The position numbers were made by a program, and so were the translations under genes. The notes under the pieces were generated by a model. The model ran no database searches. It had not been told where the DNA came from and saw nothing but the letters and a program-made list of their open reading frames with translations. A stretch of 64,000 bases of DNA. It comes from Helicobacter turcicus (lineage in GTDB: Bacteria; Campylobacterota; Campylobacteria; Campylobacterales; Helicobacteraceae). Shown here piece by piece: positions 54,991-64,000 of the stretch (its first letter is position 1; every line of letters starts with the position of its first letter). The DNA is taken from positions 1-64,000 of the forward strand of contig NZ_JAIGYQ010000002.1 of the NCBI RefSeq assembly GCF_019711685.1. Direction: 5' to 3'.

Positions 54991-55227
54991 ATGAAAGATT
55001 TAAAATGGTTGAGGTTTGGTATTTTACGCAAAAAAGATTCTAATACGAATATATACATTGATGGGTTTTTAGAAGGCTATGTAAATGGATTTACTGCTAC
55101 ACCATCACCTGTCATACCCAAAAAATATGGACAAATTGCACAAGAGATTCAACAAAAACAAATGCAAACCCACAAGCAAATCAATACGAATCACCAAAAA
55201 CAAAGAATAAGTCTCAAAAATGAATAA
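54991..55227 (+). CDS. Small hypothetical protein paired with a DUF2335 protein
   Basis: 78 aa, not recognised. A basic N-terminal part (W-L-R-F-G-I-L-R-K-K), a central G-F-L-E-G-Y-V-N-G-F segment and a Gln/Lys-rich tail. It overlaps the following gene by 8 nt. It could be a regulator or an accessory partner of the membrane protein; there is no direct evidence. Confidence 0.55.
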   Translation: MKDLKWLRFGILRKKDSNTNIYIDGFLEGYVNGFTATPSPVIPKKYGQIAQEIQQKQMQTHKQINTNHQKQRISLKNE

Positions 55228-55642
55228 AAAACCTGCAAGAAAAGATAGTCATTCTAACAATACAAATCCACAAAATCAACTTAATATCCAAAACAATATT
55301 TTTATGGAAAATGAGCTTAATGCCATAGGAAAACTCCCCGAACCTCTAGCAAACCGTGCTCTTGCTTTGCTCGAAAAAACAGCCGAACACAAAATGCAAA
55401 TGGATAAAGAAATCATTGAGATAGAAAAACAAGAACAAAAGAATAGGACGAGTAGTATGCGTTGGTTTTATGGTTTGCAAAGTTTAGGAGCTATAACAGC
55501 ATTTATTGTTATCATTGGGAGTTTAGGATTTGGCGTATATCTTGCTATAAATAATGTGAATGCTTGGCTTTCTTTTGCTTGCATCATCCCTGCAATTATT
55601 ACTTCCGTTGTCAAACTAGGAAACATTAAAAATCATAGGTAA
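55220..55642 (+). CDS. DUF2335 family membrane protein
   Basis: 140 aa. An Asn/Gln-rich N-terminus, an amphipathic helix (L-A-N-R-A-L-A-L-L-E-K-T-A-E-H near 45-60) and a charged helix, then two membrane helices (about 88-110 and 114-133). This is the DUF2335 layout. Members are often found near phage or defence genes; the function is unknown to me. It follows the restriction gene and precedes a broken copy of that gene's end. Confidence 0.7.
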   Translation: MNKKPARKDSHSNNTNPQNQLNIQNNIFMENELNAIGKLPEPLANRALALLEKTAEHKMQMDKEIIEIEKQEQKNRTSSMRWFYGLQSLGAITAFIVIIGSLGFGVYLAINNVNAWLSFACIIPAIITSVVKLGNIKNHR

Positions 55643-55805
55643 ATCGTAAATTCTATCATCGCCTTAGTAGAGGAGATTCTTACAATCAAGGATTCTTGTC
55701 ATTCTGACCTTTTGCAAAAAGCGAAGAATCTCAATTGATAAATTAGTCTATAAGCTCTACAAGCTAAATGATGAAGAAATAAAGATAATAAAGTTTGCAA
55801 ATTGA
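55643..55805 (+). pseudogene. Broken fourth copy of the type IIG C-terminal module
   Basis: Starts directly after the DUF2335 stop. The DNA reads I-V-N-S-I-I-A-L-V-E-E-I-L as in the third module (V-D-S-I-I-A-L-V-E-E-I-L), carries the palindromic-repeat words (TTGTCATTCTGA at 55696, GCGAAGAATCTC at 55721), then shifts frame and ends with the same Y-K-L-Y-K-L-N-D-E-E-I-K. No start or intact frame remains. Confidence 0.8.
55733..55783 (+). repeat. 51-bp direct repeat, copy 2
   Basis: Identical to 54866-54916. The two copies bracket the DUF2335 pair and are in the same orientation, so recombination could delete the pair. Confidence 0.9.
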
Positions 55806-55830
55806 AAAATAAAGATATGAAAAAATGGAG

Positions 55831-56619
55831 TTAAAACTCCACTAGTCCAATTGTAGGAGAACTTGCAGTTGCATAGGGTTTTTTAGGGATTCTGCCTGCA
55901 AGGTAACTAGCTCTTCCTGCGCGCACTGCATCACACATTGCCTGTGCCATTAAAATAGGATTTTTAGCCTGTGCAATAGCGGTGTTTGTTAGCACAGCGT
56001 CCGCACCAAGCTCCATAGCAATTGCTGCATCTGAAGCGCAACCTACACCCGCATCAACAATAACAGGCACTTTTATGGTTTCTTTAATAAAGGCAATGTT
56101 GTAGCGGTTTTGGATTCCAAGTCCGCTACCAATTGGTGCAGCAAGAGGCATAACCGCACTAGCTCCAGCATCTTCAAGCTTTTTTGCAAGAATGGGGTCA
56201 TCGTTGGTGTATGCTAACACGCAAAAGCCATCTTTTGCTAGTGTTTCACAAGCCTTGAGCGTTTCTATCGTGTCTGGGTAAAGTGTTTTTTGTGTATCGC
56301 CGATGATTTCAAGCTTGATAAAATTTATCCCTGTGGCTTCTCTAGTTAGACGAAAGAGCGTGATTGCCTCTTCTGCTTTTGTGCAGCCTGCAGAGTTTGG
56401 GAGAAACTGAACATTACTATCTTTGAAGTAATCTAGTAAATTTTCTTCATTGGGATTTGTGATATTGACGCGACGCACGGCAACAGTTATCATTTCTGCC
56501 TTTGCAGCAATTGTCGCATCAAAAGTAGTTTGAAAATCTTTGTATTTACCACTACCGACAATTAAGCGACTCTGAAATGTTTTATTGCCTATTTTTAGGG
56601 GGCTATCAGGAGTTTGCAT
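55831..56619 (-). CDS. thiG: Thiazole synthase
   Basis: Forms the thiazole phosphate ring of thiamine from deoxyxylulose phosphate, dehydroglycine and ThiS thiocarboxylate. Signatures: [10 protein letters not shown] (start), [21 protein letters not shown], and [10 protein letters not shown]. It has 262 aa. It follows nnrDE by 24 nt on the minus strand; thiS, thiF and thiH are not adjacent in the window. Confidence 0.96.
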   Translation of the reverse strand: MQTPDSPLKIGNKTFQSRLIVGSGKYKDFQTTFDATIAAKAEMITVAVRRVNITNPNEENLLDYFKDSNVQFLPNSAGCTKAEEAITLFRLTREATGINFIKLEIIGDTQKTLYPDTIETLKACETLAKDGFCVLAYTNDDPILAKKLEDAGASAVMPLAAPIGSGLGIQNRYNIAFIKETIKVPVIVDAGVGCASDAAIAMELGADAVLTNTAIAQAKNPILMAQAMCDAVRAGRASYLAGRIPKKPYATASSPTIGLVEF

Positions 56620-56643
56620 AGGAATCCTTTTTTAAATTTTAGT

Positions 56644-58080
56644 CTAAATGTAGCGGATTTGCTCAATTAAATCAAGGGGATTTAGTGAAAAATTATGCGA
56701 TGTTTTTAAAAAAGATTCCGCACAGAAACTCTGCATTAAAACCCCATTAATTGCGGAATCTAAAGGGTTATAACCTTGTGCTAAAAGTCCGCTAATCATT
56801 CCTGCTAACACATCCCCACTTCCACCTTTTGCTAAAGTGTTGTTGCCAAAGGGATTAATATAGAGATTTTCTGCGTGCGCAATTATAGTGTTTGCACCTT
56901 TTAGGACAAGTGTAGTGCTAGGATATGCGCGTGAGAATTCTAACGTAAAAGAGATTCTATCTTTTTGTAAATCTTGCGTGGAGATTTTGGCAAGATTTAG
57001 CGCATTTAGAATTTGTGTAAATTCCTTAGGGTGTGGGGTTAGAATGCAGTTTGGATTCGTATCTAGTAGGGTTGTAAAGGAGTTATTGTAGAAAATATCC
57101 GCATCCAAAAGTAAAGGGATATTTTGCAAGTGCGGTAGATAATGCTCTAGTGGAAAATCCCTACCTAGTCCCATTCCAAGCGCAATTGCCGTTGTGTTGT
57201 GTGGAATCTCTTTTGTGTGCATTAGACTAAAGGGAAGATTTGGGATTTGATTTTCTTGTAATGTGCTAACTAACGCTGCTCCGCTTCTTAGCGCACTTAG
57301 CGCACATAAAATCCCAGCACCACTTCTTTTGCCTAAAAACACGCATAAATGTCCAAAATCGCCTTTGTGCGTGTTTTGGTGCTTTCGTTTTGGAAGTTTG
57401 CAATCGTTGCGCTCTAGTAGTTTTATTGTAGAATTTTGGTTAAAAATATTCTCGCTTATCCCTAAATTAAGGAGTTTTACCTCTCCGATGAAGTCTTTTG
57501 CTAAATCACTAAAAAGAGCATATTTTAGAGCACCCATTGTCAGTGTAAAATCAGCTTTAAAAGCAATATTAATGTTTCCGTCATTCACGATTCCGCTATT
57601 TTGGATTCCACTTGGAATATCACAAGCAATTTTCAAGGCGTTTTTCTGGTTTAATGTTTCTAAAAGAGTGCAAAACTCTGCATTTAATGCTCCCTTAAAT
57701 CCAGCACCAAAGAGTCCATCAATGATAATATCAAACTCTCCTTCTAGCTGTTCTAAAAACTTAATATGCGCAGAGGAATCACTCTTTGTAATCGCCCTTA
57801 AACGTTCTAGTTGTGCGATACATAGGGGACTTTTTGCGCTAAGTGGTAATAGCACACTTAAGTGGCAAATTCCATAAAGCATTCTTGCAAGAGCTAGGCA
57901 GTCTGCACCATTATCTCCACTTCCACAAACAAGCAGAATTTTGGAATTTGGGTTAAGTTTAGGGAGCAAAAACTCTAACATTCCTCTTGCTGCATTTTCC
58001 ATTAGAATTTCACTTGAGAGTTTAAATTCTGCGTTTGCGCGCCTATCAAGTGTGCGTGTGTCCAAAAAGAGATTTTTCAT
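56644..58080 (-). CDS. nnrDE: Bifunctional NAD(P)H-hydrate epimerase / dehydratase
   Basis: Repairs damaged (hydrated) NADH and NADPH. The N-terminal epimerase (YjeF_N) has L-V-C-G-S-G-D-N-G-A-D-C-L. The C-terminal ADP-dependent dehydratase has G-M-G-L-G-R-D, L-T-P-H-P-K-E and N-T-L-A-K-G-G-S-G-D-V-L-A-G-M-I. It has 478 aa. First gene of a minus-strand pair with thiG. Confidence 0.93.
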   Translation of the reverse strand: MKNLFLDTRTLDRRANAEFKLSSEILMENAARGMLEFLLPKLNPNSKILLVCGSGDNGADCLALARMLYGICHLSVLLPLSAKSPLCIAQLERLRAITKSDSSAHIKFLEQLEGEFDIIIDGLFGAGFKGALNAEFCTLLETLNQKNALKIACDIPSGIQNSGIVNDGNINIAFKADFTLTMGALKYALFSDLAKDFIGEVKLLNLGISENIFNQNSTIKLLERNDCKLPKRKHQNTHKGDFGHLCVFLGKRSGAGILCALSALRSGAALVSTLQENQIPNLPFSLMHTKEIPHNTTAIALGMGLGRDFPLEHYLPHLQNIPLLLDADIFYNNSFTTLLDTNPNCILTPHPKEFTQILNALNLAKISTQDLQKDRISFTLEFSRAYPSTTLVLKGANTIIAHAENLYINPFGNNTLAKGGSGDVLAGMISGLLAQGYNPLDSAINGVLMQSFCAESFLKTSHNFSLNPLDLIEQIRYI

Positions 58081-58180
58081 CTGTTTCCTTAAAAATCTAG
58101 TAAAAATCCATACTCTCTAAATATCACTAAGTAAGCCACTTTATGATAATTAATGTGTTTTTTAGATTCTAGTATTTGAA

Positions 58181-58186
58181 ATTATA
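58181..58186 (-). promoter_or_regulatory. -10 box of the nnrDE-thiG unit
   Basis: TATAAT on the minus strand, about 100 nt before the nnrDE start and just outside the neighbouring methyltransferase gene. Confidence 0.4.
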
Positions 58187-58212
58187 AAAACCTTAAAAGT
58201 TTTTATGAAAAT

Positions 58213-58800
58213 TCACTTCCTGCAATAATACACAATAGCAGGAGGAATATTTCCATAAACAAGTTTTGAGGTTTTAATCTCGCTAAAATTTGCATAAAGT
58301 TTTTTGGTAAATTTTCTTTTTGCTAGAGTTGGTAAAACATAAAGAAAAGTTGATAGATAAGCCCCGCGCTTAAGATTTTTATGGATTAGGGCTAATAACT
58401 CATCTTGTTCCTCGTTTTTAAGTATTGTCCAAGGAATGCCGCTAATCACTAAATCAACAGCGTTTAAACCTCTCTTTTCTAGCATTTGCGCTAAAAATTT
58501 CGCATTGCAAACTTCACAATCAAGATTTGTAAATTTGCTTAAAAGTTCTTTAGCCATCAAAGGATTTTGTTCTATAGCAAAAAATAATGCATCTTGAGGT
58601 TTTTCTTTTAGGATTAATTGCGTAAATGAACCTGTTCCAGCTCCTATTTCTACGATACTTTTAGCGTTTTCTAAGCCCACATCTTTAATCATGGCTCTAG
58701 CAAGTTTTTGTGAGCTAGCGCACAAAGCACCTGTCGATTTGTTTTTGATAAATTCTTTAAGAAAAATGGTTTTTGGTTTTGAGTATCGAGTCCATACCAT
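58213..58800 (-). CDS. SAM-dependent methyltransferase, phospholipid N-methyltransferase-like
   Basis: 195 aa. The SAM loop is I-V-E-I-G-A-G-T-G-S-F-T (about 45), with a catalytic-region I-S-G-I-P-W. The N-terminal F-L-K-E-F-I-K-N-K-S-T-G-A-L-C-A-S-S and the fold resemble PmtA-like phospholipid and KsgA-type methyltransferases. ATG at 58800 has AAAGGG (minus, 58813-58808) 7 nt before it; a TTG at 58821 lies upstream of that site. Substrate uncertain. Confidence 0.75.
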   Translation of the reverse strand: MVWTRYSKPKTIFLKEFIKNKSTGALCASSQKLARAMIKDVGLENAKSIVEIGAGTGSFTQLILKEKPQDALFFAIEQNPLMAKELLSKFTNLDCEVCNAKFLAQMLEKRGLNAVDLVISGIPWTILKNEEQDELLALIHKNLKRGAYLSTFLYVLPTLAKRKFTKKLYANFSEIKTSKLVYGNIPPAIVYYCRK

Positions 58801-59019
58801 ATAGATGCCCTTTTGCTTCAATACGTAGTGAAGTTCAACAGCTTATGTGTTTTTAAGTTTAAAATTTTCTTTTGGGTTAGGGAGTGCATTTACGCCCTAT
58901 TTATATTTAAATTGCATATGTAAATATACCAAAAAAAGCTTGAAATAAACAATAAGCTAAGAAAGATTAAAGCGGATAAAAGGGAGAATTTTGGATTTAA
59001 TTTAGTTTAAGGTTTTACT

Positions 59020-59427
59020 TTGCGATTTTTGATTTTATGTTGTGTGTTAGTCTTTGTTGGGTGTTCTGATAACATGGAATCTAAAAAGGATTCTAATGTA
59101 GAATCTAATAAAACTTCTTTGGAATCCAAAAACTTAGATGAAAAAGAAGTTTTAGAAGCACTAGAGACACCTTTGCAAAAGGAGCTAAAAAGGAGTTTAA
59201 AAGGGCATTTAGATTCCTTAAGTGAAGAGCTGCATTCTAAAACTTTAGAGAATTTGCAGTTTGAAAATACGGGTGCTAAGCAGCACTTTAGGCAATTTGA
59301 AAGTTTTGGGCAAAGCAATTTTGAAGTCAATGTTAATAGTCCTAGTCTGCATTTGCAAAAAGCATATATTTTACAACAAACACAAATTGAGAAATTGCGC
59401 CAAAAAAATGATGAAATTGGCAAGTGA
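59020..59427 (+). CDS. Small putative lipoprotein
   Basis: 135 aa, TTG start with AAGG upstream. The N-terminus L-I-L-C-C-V-L-V-F-V-G-C-S carries a lipobox-like V-F-V-G-C, so Cys15 would be lipidated and the protein membrane-anchored. The rest is Ser/Glu/Lys-rich with a helical middle and no known domain. A fully open antisense frame covers the same bases; the lipobox and ribosome binding site favour this strand. Confidence 0.65.
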   Translation: MRFLILCCVLVFVGCSDNMESKKDSNVESNKTSLESKNLDEKEVLEALETPLQKELKRSLKGHLDSLSEELHSKTLENLQFENTGAKQHFRQFESFGQSNFEVNVNSPSLHLQKAYILQQTQIEKLRQKNDEIGK

Positions 59428-59463
59428 TTTAAGAAATTTACATGATTATTAAGTAAGTTTTGA

Positions 59464-60222
<759 letters not shown>

Positions 60223-60246
60223 TAAGTTTATAAAAGGAAAAGAATA

Positions 60247-60465
60247 ATGAGAATTGAAAAAATTGCTTCAGCGGCGTTAGATAGAGTTAATGGGGATAGA
60301 TATTTATTATCAAATATTTTATTTACAAGAATTGATGAGCTAAGTCGTGGTGCAAAACCACTTGTAAATAAAGATGTGAAAGTGGATAAACTCTCCGATA
60401 TTGCTTTACTTGAAGTAGCAGAAGGAAAAATTGGCTTAGACAAAATTGAAGAGGTTCAAAACTAA
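60247..60465 (+). CDS. rpoZ: RNA polymerase omega subunit
   Basis: Helps assemble RNA polymerase and forms part of a ppGpp site in some bacteria. 72 aa: R-I-E-K-I-A-S-A-A-L-D and A-L-L-E-V-A-E-G-K-I. It stands directly before spoT, as is common. Confidence 0.95.
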   Translation: MRIEKIASAALDRVNGDRYLLSNILFTRIDELSRGAKPLVNKDVKVDKLSDIALLEVAEGKIGLDKIEEVQN

Positions 60466-60496
60466 GAATTTTTTAAGAAGTAGATTAAGGTAGAGT

Positions 60497-62644
60497 TTGA
60501 AGTTTTTAGAGCAAATTGCAGAGATTTCTAGTCCAAAAGCGGCATTGGAGTTATTGTATTCTATGGTGGAGATGACACCAAATATCCAAAACGCAATTAC
60601 TTTTGCAACAGAAGCACATAAATTGCAAAAGCGCAAAAGCGGAGAACCTTATATTGTGCATCCGTTACTTGTGGCATGTATTGTTTCGTATTTTGGCGGA
60701 GATGAAGAAATGGTGTGTGCTGCACTACTTCATGATGTGGTGGAAGATACGGATTATACGCTTGAGGATGTAAGACGTGATTATGGTGAAGATGTGGTAT
60801 CTTTAGTTGATGGTCTAACCAAAATTGTAGCAATTCGCGCAGAAGAGTTTCCCTCCTCACATTCTAATGAAAAGCTAGTTGTTGCGGCTCTAAGCTTTAG
60901 AAAAATGCTCATTACTTCAGTCAAAGATGTGCGTGTGCTTGTAGTAAAGCTTTGTGATAGATTACATAATATGCTGACACTTGATGCGCTTGCTTCAAAT
61001 AAACAACGTAGAATTTCAGAAGAAACACTTGTTGTCTATGCTCCTATTGCCCATAGACTTGGGATTTCCTCGCTTAAAAATGAGTTAGAGGATAGAAGTT
61101 TTTACTATATTTTTCCACAAGATTATCGCAAAATTGACACATATTTTCAAAGTCATAAACAAACAATTCAATTAAAACTTAATGCCTTTATTCAAAAGGT
61201 CAAAAAAAGCTTGATTCAAGGTGGAGTTCCAGAGGGGGATTTTACGATTGCAAGTCGTGTGAAAAGGCATTATTCTATTTATCTAAAAATGCAACGCAAA
61301 GGAATCTCAATTGATGAGGTGTTAGATTTACTAGCAATTCGTGTGATTGTGAAATCTCCGCTAGAGTGCTATCGTGTGCTTGGAATCTTGCATTTGCGTT
61401 TTAAGCCCATTATGTCGCGTTTTAAAGACTATATAGCTTTACCTAAAGAGAATGGTTACCAAACAATTCATAGCACACTTTTTGACGATTCTGCGATTTT
61501 TGAAGTGCAAATTCGCACAGAGGATATGCATAAGAGCGCAGAATATGGAATTGCAGCGCATTGGAAATACAAAACCGGTGGTAATAGCGGTCCTAGCCTT
61601 GATTGGCTTAATAAATTGCAGTTCCAAAACAACTCTGTCGAGGAGTTTTACGAGCTTGTGAAAAACGATTTGTATAGAGAAGATATTGTGGTGTTTTCTC
61701 CCGATGGTGATAATTATTCCTTGCCTATTGGTGCAGTAGTGCTTGACTTTGCTTATGCAGTGCATACAGAAGTTGGGAATCGCGCAAAAGAAGCTTATGT
61801 TAATAATCAAAAAACTTCACTCTTAACAACACTTAAAAGTGGTGATATTGTCAAAATTATTACCGCAAAAGATACGATTTTGCGCTGTTCTTGGATGGAT
61901 GCAGTAAAAACTTCGCGCGCAAAAAGTCAATTAAAGATGAATTGTGCTAGCAGGATTAAGGAGATTGAGCGCAAAAGTGCAATTAATATCATTGCTACAA
62001 TCTTTGGGAAGAGCGCAGAAGAGATTGAAAATTATGTCGTGCAAAATAATCTTGAAGATTTGGTGTATCGCGCAACGACAGATATTAGTTATCTTAAAGA
62101 TATTAAGAATCGTATTAAGAATGACTATCGTCAAAATGCTGGGTTTTTGGAACAGATTAAAATTAGAATCCTAAAATTAAAAGAGTTGCATTTTGATAAC
62201 CTTGTGATTCAAACAAACCATACAATTAATCAAGCAGTGTTTGATTATTGTTGTCATCCAAAGTTTGGGGATTCCATTATTGCTTTTAAAAGTGGTTCTA
62301 AAGCTTTTGTGCATCATAAACTTTGCGATAGAGCGTATTTGGAAATCCAAAAGGGCGTTAAAATGCTCTATGTAGATTGGCTAGAAGATAAGCTTCAGGC
62401 TTATAAATTAATTGTGGCATTGGAGAATCAAAAGGGCGTGTTAGCGAACTTTTTGACATTTTTAGCAAAGCACGATATTAATGTGCTAGGCGTGGAGTTA
62501 GGTTCGCAAAAAAGCACTTATGCGACACATTGTGAGTTGCGCTTTGAAAGCAATATTTCAGACTTAAAAGCAATTAGAAGCTTGCTTGGCAGTAACTATA
62601 AAATTATTGATGTGTATGCGCTAAAAGACGCGTATGCAAGTTAA
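60497..62644 (+). CDS. spoT: Bifunctional (p)ppGpp synthetase/hydrolase
   Basis: The sole stringent-response enzyme type known in Helicobacter. An HD hydrolase (H-D-V-V-E-D-T near 78), a synthetase domain ([18 protein letters not shown]), a TGS domain (about 395-455) and a C-terminal ACT domain (about 640-710) are in order. It starts with TTG at 60497 after AAGGTAG. 715 aa. Confidence 0.96.
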   Translation: MKFLEQIAEISSPKAALELLYSMVEMTPNIQNAITFATEAHKLQKRKSGEPYIVHPLLVACIVSYFGGDEEMVCAALLHDVVEDTDYTLEDVRRDYGEDVVSLVDGLTKIVAIRAEEFPSSHSNEKLVVAALSFRKMLITSVKDVRVLVVKLCDRLHNMLTLDALASNKQRRISEETLVVYAPIAHRLGISSLKNELEDRSFYYIFPQDYRKIDTYFQSHKQTIQLKLNAFIQKVKKSLIQGGVPEGDFTIASRVKRHYSIYLKMQRKGISIDEVLDLLAIRVIVKSPLECYRVLGILHLRFKPIMSRFKDYIALPKENGYQTIHSTLFDDSAIFEVQIRTEDMHKSAEYGIAAHWKYKTGGNSGPSLDWLNKLQFQNNSVEEFYELVKNDLYREDIVVFSPDGDNYSLPIGAVVLDFAYAVHTEVGNRAKEAYVNNQKTSLLTTLKSGDIVKIITAKDTILRCSWMDAVKTSRAKSQLKMNCASRIKEIERKSAINIIATIFGKSAEEIENYVVQNNLEDLVYRATTDISYLKDIKNRIKNDYRQNAGFLEQIKIRILKLKELHFDNLVIQTNHTINQAVFDYCCHPKFGDSIIAFKSGSKAFVHHKLCDRAYLEIQKGVKMLYVDWLEDKLQAYKLIVALENQKGVLANFLTFLAKHDINVLGVELGSQKSTYATHCELRFESNISDLKAIRSLLGSNYKIIDVYALKDAYAS

Positions 62645-62654
62645 GGGAGAGAAA

Positions 62655-63869
62655 ATGTGTGTGGAATCCAAAATCAATGAAGCTTTAGCAGAGATTAAAC
62701 GCGGTGTGCAGGAGATTATTGGATTTGATTATATTAAAGAACTCGTAGTAAGGTATTTTAAAGAGGGCAAAACTTACACCATTAAAGCAGGATTTGATCC
62801 AACGGCTCCAGATTTGCATTTAGGACACACTGTGCTTTTGCAAAAGTTAGCAACCTTTCAAAAATATGGCGCAAAAGTATTTTTTCTCATTGGTGATTTT
62901 ACAGGAATGATTGGCGATCCATCTGGTAAAAGTGAGACTAGAAAGCCTCTAAGTAAAGAGCAAGTTTTACAAAATGCTAAAACTTATGAAGAGCAAGTTT
63001 ATAAAGTGCTTGATTCTTCTAAAATGGAGATTGTGTTTAACTCTAAATGGTTAGATTCTTTAGGGACGCGCGGAATGATTGAGCTTGCAGCAAAATTTTC
63101 AGTTGCAAGAATGCTAGAACGTGATGATTTTGAAAAACGTTTTAAAGCGCAAAACCCAATTAGTATTGTAGAGTTTTTTTATCCGCTTTTGCAAGGTTAT
63201 GATTCAGTGGCTCTAAATTGTGATATTGAGTTTGGTGGCACAGACCAGAAGTTTAATTTACTTATGGGTCGTCATTTGCAACGCGCGTATGGGCTAGAAA
63301 AAGAGCAGTCTGTTGTGATGGTGCCATTGCTTGAGGGCTTAGATGGTGTGCAGAAAATGAGTAAAAGCCTTGGAAATTATGTAGGCATCACGCAAGAGCC
63401 AAAGGAAATGTTTGGACGTCTTTTGAGCATTTCAGATTCCTTAATGTGGCGCTATTATGAGCTTTTAAGCACAAAAAGCCTACAAGAGATTGAAGCACTA
63501 AAACAAGGTGTAGGAAATGGAGAGTTGCACCCAAAAGCAGTGAAAGAAGATTTAGCCCTAGAGATTATCACACGTTATTATGATAGAGATGCTGCAATTG
63601 CGGCAAAGGAAGAGTTTGCAAGAGTTTTTAGTAAAGACGAGTTACCAAGTGATATGCTAACATTTATAAAAGAAAAAGGAATTTGGATTGCACAATTGAC
63701 ACAAGAGTGTGGATTATGCAGTTCTAATTCTGAAGCATTACGTGCAATTAAACAAGGTGCTTTAAAGTTAAATGGTCAAAAAGTAGAGGATTCTAAGTTA
63801 AATTTGCAAGAGGGCGAATATGTCTTGCAGGTTGGAAAACGCAAGTTTGTAAAAGTGATTATTAAATAA
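62655..63869 (+). CDS. tyrS: Tyrosyl-tRNA synthetase
   Basis: A class I synthetase. The HIGH motif reads H-L-G-H (P-D-L-H-L-G-H), KMSKS is K-M-S-K-S, and an S4 RNA-binding domain lies at the end (about 340-404). ATG at 62655 with AAGGGAG at 62643-62649 gives 404 aa; the longer frame from 62634 would start inside spoT. Confidence 0.95.
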   Translation: MCVESKINEALAEIKRGVQEIIGFDYIKELVVRYFKEGKTYTIKAGFDPTAPDLHLGHTVLLQKLATFQKYGAKVFFLIGDFTGMIGDPSGKSETRKPLSKEQVLQNAKTYEEQVYKVLDSSKMEIVFNSKWLDSLGTRGMIELAAKFSVARMLERDDFEKRFKAQNPISIVEFFYPLLQGYDSVALNCDIEFGGTDQKFNLLMGRHLQRAYGLEKEQSVVMVPLLEGLDGVQKMSKSLGNYVGITQEPKEMFGRLLSISDSLMWRYYELLSTKSLQEIEALKQGVGNGELHPKAVKEDLALEIITRYYDRDAAIAAKEEFARVFSKDELPSDMLTFIKEKGIWIAQLTQECGLCSSNSEALRAIKQGALKLNGQKVEDSKLNLQEGEYVLQVGKRKFVKVIIK

Positions 63870-63879
63870 AAGGAAATTT

Positions 63880-64000
63880 ATGCCAAATACGACACTAAAA
63901 CCCATAAAAATCGGTAAATACACAATTGAGATTCCTATTTTTCAAGGGGGAATGGGAGTTGGGATTAGTTGGGATAAACTTGCAGGAAGTGTCTCAAAAA
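63880..64000 (+). CDS. Nitronate monooxygenase, start of gene (partial)
   Basis: The first 40 codons; the gene runs past the window edge. The start P-I-K-I-G-K-Y-T-I-E-I-P-I-F-Q-G-G-M-G-V-G-I-S is the FMN-binding opening of nitronate monooxygenases (2-nitropropane dioxygenases). It comes 10 nt after tyrS, as in H. pylori (HP0773). AAAGGA precedes the ATG. Confidence 0.88.
   Translation, partial: MPNTTLKPIKIGKYTIEIPIFQGGMGVGISWDKLAGSVSK

Noticed and set aside
57263-57877. A 204-codon plus-strand open frame
   Set aside because: It is antisense to nnrDE, whose motifs are complete; the translated frame has no family features.
59007-59423. A 138-codon minus-strand open frame opposite the small lipoprotein
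   Set aside because: The plus strand has a lipobox and a ribosome binding site; the minus frame is Cys/Ser/Phe-rich without a domain.

Overview
The window is an AT-rich, densely packed chromosomal segment of an Epsilonproteobacterium (Campylobacterota), most likely an enterohepatic Helicobacter. Several gene clusters match gene orders I know from H. pylori: nusB-ribH-kdsA-carbonic anhydrase-pyrF; pyrH-rpoZ-spoT-tyrS; galU-hypothetical-murA; aminotransferase-murC-small membrane protein-mutS2; rsmH followed by an FtsL-like protein; and tktA-addB. The window also has purC-purS-purQ, hisIE, ilvE, thiG and a desulforubrerythrin. Gastric H. pylori lacks de novo purine and histidine synthesis, so an enterohepatic relative fits better. 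Species cannot be fixed from the sequence alone.

Layout. 0-5 kb: the start of a minus-strand gene, tRNA-Pro(GGG), ilvE, an SPFH protein, hisIE, a DUF2393 protein and pdxA. 5-13 kb: clpS-clpA, a DUF815 ATPase, galU, murA, rsmH and an FtsL candidate. 13-21 kb: mnmG, a ctpA protease, purC-purS-purQ, an SH3 envelope protein, plsC and an unusual 490-aa protein. 21-28 kb: a DEAD-box helicase, an aminotransferase (dapC), murC and mutS2. 28-30 kb: a radical SAM/SPASM gene switched off by a poly-G tract, then tRNA-Pro(TGG) and tRNA-His behind a consensus promoter. 30-48 kb: dedA, motB, the nusB-ribH-kdsA cluster, desulforubrerythrin, speA, cysE, a hemerythrin, tktA, addB, a DUF2130 protein, an EamA transporter, der and recO. 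55.8-64 kb: thiG, nnrDE, a methyltransferase, a lipoprotein, pyrH-rpoZ-spoT-tyrS and the start of a nitronate monooxygenase gene.

The accessory hot spot is 48.7-55.8 kb. A type IIG restriction-modification gene (fused nuclease, N6-adenine methyltransferase and specificity region) is split by an 838-bp insert. The insert has 6-bp direct repeats at both ends and imperfect 20-bp terminal inverted repeats. It carries a promoter, a compact nested hairpin ending in a U-run (a probable small RNA or attenuator) and a NYN-domain nuclease gene. Its right end supplies a ribosome binding site and ATG that restart the downstream half of the restriction gene. That half ends at an 11-G tract; losing one G would add a third copy of a repeated C-terminal module. 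Palindromic repeats sit in frame inside the gene. A DUF2335 gene pair lies between the gene's end and a fourth, broken module copy. This is a locus built for variable DNA specificity and is the best candidate for an undescribed arrangement.

Promoters are mostly recognised by a TATAAT -10 box with no clear -35, as is usual in this group. Several start codons were moved from the longest open frame to a nearby GTG, TTG or ATG with a better-placed Shine-Dalgarno sequence.
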